From: Albugo candida
Taxonomy: Eukaryota > Oomycota > Peronosporomycetes > Albuginales > Albuginaceae
Direction: 5' to 3'
Length of the DNA stretch: 64,000 nt
Assembly: GCA_905220665.1 (NCBI GenBank)
Contig: CAJNAR010000155.1
Coordinates: 620,001 to 684,000, forward strand
Every line of letters begins with the position of its first letter. Within the stretch, counting starts at the first letter, position 1. Below are positions 32,942 through 44,344 of this stretch, in pieces. The notes under the pieces are model-generated. The model searched no databases, was not told the DNA's origin, and saw nothing but the letters and a program-made list of their open reading frames with translations. A program made the translations under genes and the position numbers.

Positions 32942-34261
32942 TTAATACGGACGACACGCTTGTCGAGCCGTTCGGATGCGCGATTGGGATGGGAGCTTTC
33001 CAGTAGGCGAAAGATCGGCACATTCCATAGGCTTTAGGAGAGGGACCCAAGCACTTAATCGAGCGTCTTCGCCGCCAGTGTATAAGACCTGACGCTCTGG
33101 TGAGTACGTTAGACAGCGGATGCATTCAGTGTGGCCTCCAATGAGTCGAGATACGGGCTCGAGCGTGATTCCGTGCAGCGTCGAGCGCAGTTGGATGGCA
33201 TTGAGATTTCCAGTATGATCGCCGGTGAAAAGTGTCATTAGTGCGTCTGGAGATGCTGATAACTCGTTGGAAGCGATACCGTCGATCAGGTAATCGGTGG
33301 GAATTCCCTGTGTGGTGAGATTGTCTCGAATAGAGTCGAAATGCTGCAATCGTTGCGCATGATCGATATTCCATAAGTCCAGGGTCTCGGAACCTGTGAG
33401 ACAGAATATATTCTCATATTTTGTACCGAAGAAACCAAAAGTGGTCACAGCGCTTTCCACATTTATAATCGATTCCAGCGCGTCTTCTTCAGCGGATTGA
33501 CGAGTATCATAGTAACATACTGTTCCATCTTCCGAAGCGGATACTATAAAGTTTTGTTTTTGTGGGTGGAAGCGGACTTTAGTGATGCTTTCCGAATGGC
33601 TTTCACCATAAGAGGCAACCTTTATCACATAATACATTACGTTACATTATATCGTATTGATTCATAAAAATCTACCTGATGTCCCGTTCGGAGGTCAAAA
33701 AACCGCGCTTCGTCATCGGTTCCAGCCAACAGCATTGTGTTTTGTGCGTTCAAGGATACGCTCCATACGCAGCTCTGACAATGAATGCTCAATACAGGCT
33801 TTGTACATGCCTTCCTAATATCCCAAATGTGCGTATATTCATCGCTGGAGCATGTTGCAAGCGTGGAATCGGAGCAAGGAGCGATCTCATTGATTCTCTC
33901 GGAATGCGCTTGAAACTGTGTATATCAATACGTGGAGGTTATTAAATACTACAGAACATCACCGCGACGATGCTTTACATGAAAATGATGACCTAACGAC
34001 TCTTTATCCCGGATTTGTATCTGATGATTGGATATGGCAATGGCGATCGAGTTACACGCTCCATCCAACTCCTTGCTATAGCGAAAAGGGTGTGGTTGCT
34101 GCTACAAAGACTGGATGTAGAGGCTCGTACCAGGCTACTACATATTCTGAGTCGCTTATTCCATTCTCACAGACCTTTGGAAATGGAAGGCTTTTCCCTT
34201 CGTCTGTTGCTATTGAATGACGCAAATTCCAGTGCTCTGAAACTGATGGCGCCGAGTGCAT
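32942..34261 (-). CDS. WD40-repeat protein, WDR89-like (four exons)
   Basis: Model: 34142-34261, 33979-34098, 33676-33915 and 32942-33619, 385 aa, with introns of 43, 63 and 56 bp, all phase 0. WD repeats are visible at TCSSDEYTHIWDIRKA, LLAGTDDEARFFDLRTG, SASEDGTVCYYDTR, CLTGSETLDLWNIDHA and YTGGEDARLSAWVP. The phrases ESHSESITKVRFHP, AEEDALESIIN, DYLIDGI and RLIGGHTECIRCL line up in order with human WDR89, which I recall as a conserved WD40 protein of poorly known function. A beta-propeller scaffold role is the safe reading. It sits head-to-tail 76 bp upstream of the kinase gene. The first exon (34142-34261) rests on frame and splice consensus only. Confidence 0.82.
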
Positions 34262-34537
34262 CCTGGATTCAGTCGATGTACATAAGTCTAGGATTTATTC
34301 ATTGTTAGGGTTATAAGAATGGACTTTTCGATCAAATCTTTGTCTAAGAGCTCAAATATCGATTCTATGTCGAACATGACGGCCAGCATCAAAAGAGATG
34401 GTGATAGCAACAATGCATCGGGATATATCCTCAAAGTCCTTCATGCTACCATCGCTCTTTTACATTGAGAATTTATATGTATGGGCGAGGCAATCCGCGC
34501 TGACAGTTGAGTTACCTGCAATATCTTATACTTTAGT

Positions 34538-35172
34538 TGAAGGTGTCTATATTTTTCTAGAATCAGACTAACTGACTTCTCTAGTTGCCTAGGCTATGAC
34601 CAATAACATATATACATCTGAACAAAGTTTCTTGAAAATACCTGTGAGCGATGATACTATGTCTTCTCGTTGATAGTTCTGTATTGCGGTAGCCTCAAAA
34701 CCAGCAGAATACGAACCTGTGTCCAGCGTGTAACTGATAGAAGAGTCTACAAGTACTGTGTTTATAAGTGGGTGTGCGCCACACTACGGTGAACGTAACC
34801 ATCCAACCTGGAATAGGATCCAAGTTGCACTTGCATTTCGACTTGACGTACCCGCAGGAATGATCTTCGACTTGTGAAATATTCACCGAATGATCCTTGC
34901 GTTGCGAGTTGATCCAGCGCTTTAGCAAGCCGAATACGTTCATCTTAATCGTAGCACTGTCTTCGAAAGTACCGAACGTGCGCGCTAAAGGTGGTGTAGA
35001 TCACAAAACAGCGCTAAACTGTCGGAGTTGCTAATCGCTGATGGAACATACGACGATTTCGATCGGTGCAGACGAAGTGCAGCGTCACCGTTTTTAATGC
35101 AAGCTATAAATCTGATATAATCTGCTGATATTCTTTCCAGTCCGACCGTAGTATCTTATACAAATCGGATGG
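34538..35172 (-). pseudogene. Inverted, decayed copy of the LINE 3' end
   Basis: On the minus strand this repeats 2090-2750: CTACGGTCGGACTGGAAAGA, CACTTCGTCTG, GATCG..ATCGTCG, GCAACTCCGACAGTT, then the 3' tail CCTAGGCAACTAGAGAAGTC and GACACCTTCAACT. The coding part is broken by many stops. It is 5'-truncated even more than the copy at 586-2750, as usual for LINE insertions. Confidence 0.8.
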
Positions 35173-38100
35173 AATGTATGACATTTGTATCAAGGTGGAA
35201 AGTGCTTTCTGATGAATGAAACATTCTGACCGAAATGGCGAATACATTGCTCATTCCATACCCTAGGGAGAGTAAGAGCTTATCGTGAGCTCGAAATAAG
35301 TATCTCTATGCTGTGTGCAACAATAAGACGCAAGCGAAAGGTAGAGTCCAGTAATACGGGCTCGATGCCGCCGCGGAAATGCTTATAATAATTATATGAT
35401 GTGTGTGCTCGCTGGTGAACCGGCACTTATAGGAAGAGAGAAAACATTCTCAATAGAAAAAATCGTTAAGATGAGACCGATTCGCAAGAAGCCTCCATTT
35501 TGACGGGAAGTGCGTGGTAGAGGAAGACAATGCGTGAATACGGTTACAAAGTGAGTATCGACTCCGGTTACGCGATTCCAACTGTCAGCACTTTACAGCA
35601 CGAGACGCGCTGTTTCCATCGTATCCCAGCCAGCCATCATGTAAAAGGAGTTTAGTGCACGCTTGCGTGACAACCAATCGTTACGAAAACAACCTGGGAA
35701 ATTTGCTATAGGTTTTCATGATTGACCTTGCTTAATGGATAGACTTGTTCATTTCATGCGATAGAATCATCAGGCCGAATGTAAAACCTACTTTTGCCTT
35801 TGGTTTTGAATATAAGAGTGTAGTTTATGCCCTATTACAAGTCAAATTATAGCACAGAAAAAGAGAGCTACAGATGTTTGCAACAAAGCCAGAAGGACAT
35901 GTTGAGTCAAAATCATCACTTTCATTTTTGTAGTGTTTTTCCAAATGCACAAAATGCTGACGCCGCTTTCCAGATGTAAATGCAAAGTCGTAATGATTGC
36001 AATTACAGATCATGAACGTCCCGTTAGATAGAATCAAAATGGCTCTAGTTGTTACTGTAATCACAGCTCGCTCACTAGCGACATTAATAAATGATCAGAC
36101 GTTCTCCGCAGACCGCAGGCTAATGGCGAGTTGACCAATAAAAGAATTTATTATTACCCTCTTGGACCGATCTTGCTACAAAGACACAAATCAGCTCACA
36201 TCATTGTTGTATCAATTCCGCAGCATGATTTTTGTATCCGCCATCGTGGACCAAAACACTTTCTTGTCGTTAAGTCGACTAACAAAATTAGGTAAGAATT
36301 CATAAACCCACCTTACATTATCGATCGCGGAAATACTCTTGATTCGACAATTCGAGTGGCAGTCCTTATTTCGTTAATCCGGAGCTCATTAGGTATAAAA
36401 TGAGACCTTATTTCGTGCTTTTTGCAAATCAGATCTTGCTCATCACTTTGATGGTATGAGAATATGTCTTGTCTACAGCACCTCTCATTCGTATGTACTG
36501 TCCTCACTAATGTGCGATCAACCCTCCTTCATTACCCCTTCGTTGATCTTAATACCTCGAGAGTCTTGTCCCTCATGAATATATTGGCATTCTTCACCGC
36601 AATTCTTTTCTTGTCTCTCTTCTTTCTATGACTAATCTACGAGAGCATTCGTCACACGTTTGTTACAAACTACAAATTTACCTTTTTCCACTTTTAGTTC
36701 CGTACGGCACTTTCAGTAAAGCTTCACTCCTTCTCACGCATCTGTCCAGACTGTCTTCGCCAATGATGATGTCGAAATAGCACTTTCGGTATTTTCTTGC
36801 TGACCTCGCAAATAGGTGTCTATCTGCCAAGACAAGCCTTTTTCAGTACGCAGCAGGCACATAAAACTACACTTGTGTAGTGCTTTCCGTGAGGAGTCTC
36901 AGGGCACTGTAACAGAGGCGCAAAAGGTCGACTATTGTTAAGCAATTAGAAGCGGGCATTGGAAGTATAAGCTATGGATAATGTGCTTTCGTTTTGAAGA
37001 CATATTAGCAGCTAGCCCTGGCTAAGGATGTTTTATGCCATGTGCATCCAATGATAATGTGCTGTGAAGTGTAAACGAATTTAAGTCATGTTAGATTACC
37101 ATATTTTGGTTCACTTTATGTAAATAAACAACTTGCTAGCACGGTAGGTGGCAGCAATTCCTGTGATATGACATTGAACTCTCATCTTATAACCCAACCT
37201 TAAGTCATAATCACTGCCTATTTTAGAAAAGAAACACGAGCTTCAATGAGGGACCAAGATAGGCATGCGTCGGTGATCAGACAAAGGTTTACGCTTCCGA
37301 TCACGTACAAAGAGATACGAGTAGATTGGGAAGATAATTTACACAAGCACAAAATCTAAATGGGCTGCCTGAAGGCTGACTGGATATTTGACAGACTTGG
37401 CCAAAAAATCATGCGAATCGAAAACATTTTCGTTTATGTAAGTATTGAGCTCCAAATGTCCAATTCGACAATCTACAGAGGTCTTTGTGCTTGCTTAAAT
37501 GTTCAAGGTGAAGTCTTTTTGTATTCAATGCACTTCGTTCAGTCTACTATAAAGTAAATGTACTACGTAACATAACTTCCATGCCTTCCCTCTTATGTAT
37601 GTGCAGTGATTTTTTTGAGAATCGGTGCAGTATTCAACCAGAACAAAATATCCGAGTAGCTTTTCTTGGTGTCGCCAGAATTTTGATGGCTTGATCGTGA
37701 AATGAGCACACGTGGATCATAATGTATGGATCGCGAGTACAATATTTGTTTCACCGGTACAAAAAAAAGTGCCAATAGTTGCTGTTCTCAAGGGCCTTGT
37801 GGTCGGGGATTGCGCCAATTTACCTATTCGCCGACAGGGCCGGATAAACAAAAGGATTAGAAAGTCATTGTCCGAAGCGCATCGCTTTTGCAGGAACGTA
37901 CCTCACAGTACAATAGAAAGTGGTGAAATGCCCAAGTGGTTTACACAGTCTTGGAAATAATAGGGAGGAAACACGCTGCTGTCTACTTCTTTGTCGCATA
38001 AAAATCTGTCGATGGGTTTGAAGCCACTCGATTCAGCCAAATTGAGTATAACCACAAAGCGGAGAATGTAATTAATATGCGGTTTGTAATCAAATCCACG

Positions 38101-39319
38101 AGATTTGCTCATCATCGCACTCGCTGCACTTGATTATATCATGCATGTGAGCTTTCTTAAAATTTGTCTTATTCATTTGTGTAATACTTGATAAGTAATT
38201 TCACGCTCTTATTTCATCCTCAAGGCTTGCACATATGGATGCGTTTTTCAAGACGGGAGAAAACCAGACATTGTTGTCGACAAGAACGATCATCCTTCTT
38301 TGAATACAATGTGAGACAACCCTTAGTACGCACTGAAGATATTTTATCTTATGACACTGTCACTTGGTATTTATTGTATTTACGGAGAAGCACAAGATGC
38401 ATTTGGGCCGCTAAGCAACAATAGAGCAGAATTTGAGGCGAGAAACTTCAAAAGATTTACCAGACATATTGATAATATGTAATCCACAGAAAAATGACTT
38501 AAATAGTTTGTGGAAAGATTGGCGTTCTCGCCACAAACGCCATTTTAAGTTATATCTTCATTCGATCAGTATAGTCTCTTTGCGTAGCGCGAAAATAGCG
38601 AATCAACAAATACGAAAGCACATATGTAAGCACTAGTTTCACTTTCTGACGCATGCGGAAAAAGATGGTGGCATAGTAGTTCGTTAGCTCATATGAAGCA
38701 GGAATTTGGATCATTGGAAAGGGTGAATGTTTTTAATAATGAGTAAATACCGGATAGCTCCGTCAGTGAGCGTCGCCTGAGACAAAGTTGGTTTTTATAG
38801 CCCCACTCGTCTAGCGACACATAAATACAAGCATTCAATTTGTAGATAATATTGGCAACTTTATCAATGACTATTGTTTTGTCAATCTTTCGCATCACTT
38901 ATCGCCTTTTCTTGTCTCGATAAATATCCCTAAATTAAGGCATTGTACCATAATTAATTTTGAGCAGCTATACTCTCCATGTCATCCTATAATCATAAAA
39001 AAACATCGATTATACACTCGTGAACGCTACAAGATCCATACGGCTGCTTGGACGAAGTCTGAAGTCATTGATCAAAAACCTAATCGACCCGTTTTCCAAG
39101 TAGCAATTGTTCGATTGAATGTCATCTATATACTGTCAAGTCACAAGATTCTTTGCATATGCGCCGTACTTCAACCACAATATCTCTATCCCAAGAACGT
39201 TTAGAGGGCTCTAAAAAGCACCAAGAGGATTTTTATATCTGAGCGAACGGAAACATGCACATCAATGTATAGTCACACCTTTTTTGACCAATCGCAATCT
39301 TAAATCTCCTGAGCCAATA
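35173..39319. other. Gene-poor stretch, 4.1 kb
   Basis: Only short frames on both strands; none has a signal peptide, domain or plausible splice partner that I can defend. The sequence is AT-rich without obvious tandem repeats. It probably consists of old mobile DNA beyond recognition by eye. Confidence 0.45.
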
Positions 39320-42300
39320 ATGCACTTCCAGCCGGCTTTCCAGCAAGGCCTGCTAAAGCACATTCACGATGAGCTTTTTGCCTACCTGCTATTGTTTTTT
39401 TCGTCCTCTGATTTACAGACACTATCGCAGGTCAATTCGGGTAATTCTATTTCTCTCATACGCGCCAAATTCGTCTGATTTGTCGTATTAGTATTTTACA
39501 CTTTCACCCGAGAAGAACCCATGTGGATGCTGCACTGCTTAACTCAACATGGTGGGAATTTTTCCTACCAAAATAGCTGGAGATTGACTACCATGAGACC
39601 TCGTTCTCGCTGCAATAAAAGCCTCTTATTATCGCGCTTAACATTTACTTCGTTTGAGTCGGCTTTTCTGACAAGTCGATGGTATCGGTGTCATATGAGT
39701 CTGCACAATTTGAACTTGGACTGGGTCAAGCCTGCACGTGACACCGTCCCCGTTGTCGACATTGAAACATTAAGCGATCCAGTATCTTTCTACCAGTAAG
39801 GTCTCTACTTACAAGTAAAATCGCAATGAATCCCACCCTTTTTTTAGAGACTATGCCGACGCGCCATTTATACTACAAAATGCTACAAAAACATGGAAAG
39901 CGACAACGGATGTAAGCCAACAAAGCGATTTTGCACCAAATTCAATCTTTTGTGATAGTGGACACCTGAAAAGCTAATCGAGCGATTCGATGGAGCAGAT
40001 GCAGATCCTTGTTCGGCACGGCTTCGAGTTACCCACAATTTGGATCTTCCCGGCACCAAATCCTCGCGTATGCAAATGACATTCACTGACTATTTCACGT
40101 ACGCTAATCAACAAAAGGACGAGACACCGCTTTACATTTTCGACTCGGACTTTGGCGACAAAATACCGACTTTATTGGACGATTATCAAATTGAAACACT
40201 TGGAGTATTCGAACAAGACTATCTGACTTTGGCTGCAAAAGTTTATGAAAAAAAGCGGGAGAAAGCCAAAATGAGAAATAAGCATGTCAGTCCGCCTAAA
40301 CGACCCGATTTTCGCTGGATGGTCATTGGTCCGGAGCGTTCAGGGGCTCCGTGGCATACGGATCCAGGACAGACTTCTGCGTGGAATGCGTTGATCAAAG
40401 GGAGGAAACGATGGGCGATCTACCCACCTGACCATCCACCACCCGGAATCAGCTTTGCTCAGCGGAATTGTCCCAATAGAAAGAATGCTTCGGCTGCGTA
40501 TGACAACGCACTTAATATGACGTCGCTCGCGTGGTACTTGCACGTTTACCCGACGTTGAAGTCGCATGAGAAGCCTTACGAAGTCATACAAGAGCCCGGG
40601 GAGACAATTTACATTCCTAACGGCTGGTGGCATCTCGTACTGAATTTAGAGCTTACAATCGCTGTGACGCAAAACTTTGTGGATTCGCATAATTTGATGG
40701 CGTTCCTTGAAGACTCACAAGCAAGTGGGACTCTAGACACGAGGAACAAAGGCCATCTGCTTTATGAATTTCGTTCATTATGCTCAAAATTTCGACCTGA
40801 GGCGGATGAGGCGTTTCGACTTTTGGACATGCCGCGAACGTATGGCTTTAGCACTTCCGAAGCACAAATAAACAGCTTTTCCAGCGTGAGTCATTGGAAA
40901 CACGCGGTACGAAGTGTTTTTAAGCGACATTTTACGCACTCGGACGTTAATGTAAAAGATTGGTGGCGTGTTTCTCAGCGCCACATTCGCTCGCTAACGT
41001 CTCGAGTGAATCCAACATTTGCCGTCAGTGAGTGTATTCTCATCAAATTCTTCAGTCATCACAACGAAGAATGGAGTGAAGTCGATATCAAAACATATCT
41101 CTTCCAAAAGCCGAAAGCCAAAGAGACCCAAAATGAAATCAAAGACCGCAATCTGATTCAAGTGCACGAATTAAAGAATACAATGTCATTGCGAACCGCC
41201 TTGGAAGAAGCATTCAAGATCGAAACAGCGACGTACCACGCAATCCGACAAAATAAAAGTCTTTTGTCGATGATTCCGCACTTTTACGGCTCAGGACATC
41301 TCATGAGCTATGAAGATGTCGATGACTCGGACATTGAATGGGAAGACACAGACACGCACAAGTCTAAACGGATGAAAAGAGGTCGCAGAGTGCTTCACGG
41401 AAGCTATTGGCGTTGGCCGTACATTGTGCTTGAATTCCAGAAAGACTATATCGGCCTCGATCGTATTTGCAAAAGTGGCGGAATGACAATCGGATGCTGG
41501 AAGTACGCAGCCAATTGGATTAGTGATGCATTTCTACCGACACTGTACGCCACCTCCATCAAAGCGTATGGTCGAGGCGTTTACGGTCATTGTAAATCGA
41601 CTTGGGCGTGGTACATTCACTACCTATTGCGTCAACGGAGGCGAACATTTGCATGTAAGCTCAATATCTCATCGCTCACTTCACTGCTGATGGATGTGTC
41701 TCAATAGTTCACATGAAAGAAAATGTAATTCCAACGCATCTTTTGAAAAAAATGGAAAAATTCCTCCCTCATGCCACATCGAAAGCCATTGTGAAGGAAT
41801 TGCTCCCTTCAAACGCTTTGGAAAAATCAAACACACAATGCTTTGATCCAGTGCTCTTGCACGGTGATCTCACTTGTGAGAACATTTTGGGGACACTGGA
41901 GACCTCACAGCCGCTCGTGACGCAATTTCAGATTGATAAGCTTCATGCAAAAATCTCGGGAGATGTACGGGACGAATCATTGGAAATTCATAGAAATGCG
42001 GACAAGTGGGAAATAAGTAGTGCATCCAGCAACGATTCATCCGATACGGTCGACTTCGACGCAGAAAAAGAGCCTATTCGATTGAAAAAGCATTACGGTC
42101 GCAATGTCTGGTACCCGAAAATCGTCATTGACTTTGCTGATGCAAAGACTGGAGATCCCCTGTACGACCTCATCGCCGTGTTCTTTGCTGCTTTGGTACG
42201 AATGTATGCTCCACACCGTCAAGTGCTTATTTTCTGCGTTGTAGCACGGCGACCCGGAGCTATGGAAGTCGAGTGTATCGACTTCATATTGGCAGCAATA

Positions 42301-42484
42301 TCGCGCTAATTCAGATGAGAGTGATTCAGAGCGATCGATACGCTTTCTGAAGCTCATTCTACTCCATCCAAGCCGATCCATTCGAGCTCTTTTTCATTTT
42401 CATCCGCAATTGGAACGATTTTCAACGTGGGAAGCAATCGCCGCGCATCTTTTCGATGAGGTTTGGAGTCAAAAAGAAGAATAA
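39320..42484 (+). CDS. F-box / JmjC oxygenase / APH-like phosphotransferase fusion protein (six exons)
   Basis: Model: 39320-39440, 39492-39795, 39848-39911, 39959-41654, 41708-42195, 42245-42484; 970 aa; introns 47-53 bp. The N-terminus has an F-box-like segment (HDELFAYLLLFFSSSDLQTLSQVN). The JmjC domain follows with DYADAPFILQNA and the iron-binding triad His296, Asp298 (APWHTDPGQTSAWN) and His388 (NGWWHLVLNLE). It is JMJD6-like, so a hydroxylase or demethylase of protein or RNA-linked substrates is likely. The last third is an aminoglycoside-phosphotransferase-type kinase fold: LLHGDLTCENILG (catalytic Asp about 782, Asn) and VIDFADAKTGDPLYDL (metal-binding Asp about 870). The same three-part layout exists in plant JMJ21. 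An acidic insert (DDSDIEWEDTDTHKSKRMKRGRR) looks nuclear-localising. It ends 27 bp from the convergent AGC kinase stop. Confidence 0.85.
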
Positions 42485-42511
42485 TCACAGAGGTATATTG
42501 ACGAAATGGTG

Positions 42512-44123
42512 TCAAGAAGGCTCAGCGACGACTTGTGCAAAGGTACGATACTCTTCTGCACAGAATGAGAATCGAGCAAACAGCTTCTTATCGTCAGCAC
42601 AAGTATCCAACCGACTCATTCGGTCCACTGCGAGCGTTGTAAACTCCTCAGAGAAATTGACCGTATCACAGCTACTCTGGAGATTTGGCTTGATCGGCGG
42701 CGTCAATTGTTTCCGAGCCAGCTTTTGCCAATCCACAGACCGAAAGAATGCGTGATTCTTGATCGCCTGAACGCCTTTGACTTGGAACATATTGGATTTC
42801 CCAGAGCCCAAACGCTTGTCAACATTTCGATCTAAAAGCTGTTTGATGATGGAATGCGTCTCCGATCGCAGCCATTTCGGCAGGGAGAGCTGGACGATAT
42901 CAATATTAGATGGAGTGTTTGTCGTTCGGAATGCTTACTTTTTCATTGAGAATTTTCTGATGCAACTTTTTCTTATTCTTGTGGACAAATGGAGGATACC
43001 CAGTGACCATCTCATAGATCAGCGCTCCTAGAGCCCAAAAATCAACAGCTTTATTGTACGATCTTCCTCGAATCATCTCAGGCGCCATGTATTCTACACA
43101 CTTGTGAGATTTTGCTTGCAGTAATACGATCGATCTACCGTTTGTTCCACACATTGTTTTGGTCGAGTCTTCTTCCTACGATAAGAAGCGTCACAAAAAG
43201 CAAGAGTCAGAGCGCAGTGTACTTGCATTAGCCATTTCTTTCGCCAGTCCAAAATCAGTCAATCGGATGTGCCCGTCATCGTCCACCAAAACGTTTTCGG
43301 GCTTCAAATCTCTGCAGCAGATCAAAGTCAATTGTCAGTTTGATGCGAGGAAAACTCGAGAAACCTGTGAATAATCCCCTGAGAATGCAAATGCTCCAAC
43401 GCGAGAACGATTTCCGCCGCGTAAAAGATCGCAGTGTCCTGGAAAAAAGCCTTTAAACCGATACAAAATACATCAATTTCGGGATGAAAACCTCGAGCAA
43501 TAATCCTTGTTTCGATAAATGGTGGAATAATTCCCCGCCGGCGACAAATGGCATCACCAGGTACACACTCGACGCGGTCTGGAAAGCGTATCGAAGACTT
43601 ACAAGGAATGGATGGTTAATCTTTGTCATAATGTCGCGTTCGGCCTGGAGGTATGCGACCGAATTCTTCTTTACAATGACATTATTCGACACAATCTATC
43701 GAGAAACGTTGATTTAGACGCGTTTTGGAGCTGAATGGAGTACCTTCATAGCTAAAATCTCTCCCGTCTGTTTATGTCGTACTTGGACAACCTCCAAATA
43801 CATATAAGTCTCAATTCCGTAGTAAAGTTGTAATGTACTTTGCCAAAAGCCCCGAGGCCAATGATACAAAGCATCTCGAAATCCATCGGGCCAACGCTTT
43901 TCATGTCTTTTGTAGCGTTCTGTTGCGATGTCGAGGAATCGGTATTGATGACAGCTTCCTTGATACTGTCCTCATTGCTTGCTAGCCGTGCGGTTGTGCT
44001 GGAAGGCGGATGGTCGAGAGTTAATTCTGAGGCCTCAAAGTCTTCTTGTTCGGCGTTAGTTAGAGCTCTCGTTCTTGGGGGAATTTGATTGTCTTCCACA
44101 TCGATTGCGTCTTGAAAGCTCAC
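42512..44123 (-). CDS. AGC-family Ser/Thr protein kinase (multi-exon; N-terminus unresolved)
   Basis: Exons, in order: 43839-about 44123, 43744-43791, 43492-43695, 43365-43438, 43227-43311, 43139-43175, 42939-43093, 42512-42889; introns 45-53 bp. The kinase reads [21 protein letters not shown] (Lys), [74 protein letters not shown] (phosphorylatable T-loop Thr), then [21 protein letters not shown] (AGC tail). A FARFSF hydrophobic motif near the end is a PDK1-docking type site. It is S6K/SGK/PKA-like; subfamily not settled. The intron at 43176-43226 appears to use GC-AG. The N-terminal exon is preceded by another exon-like stretch (about 44187-44344, HYFPMYTILIPSLRNRTY) that I could not join cleanly, so the true start is upstream of 44123. 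Confidence 0.85.
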
Positions 44124-44344
44124 GGAATTGGTACATTTTCTAGCTAGAGCAAAATGAGTCTCTGCAAGTTCGTAATGGACACGTACTTGCGTCTTGAATG
44201 GTCATAACGGCTTCCGCATTGCCTGTTTTAAGAATTGTATAAGTTCGGTTTCGTAGACTTGGAATCAGTATGGTGTACATTGGGAAGTAATGCTGGGCCC
44301 TTTGGATGTGAATATCAGTGATGGCAAGTGATCCAGAGGCTATA

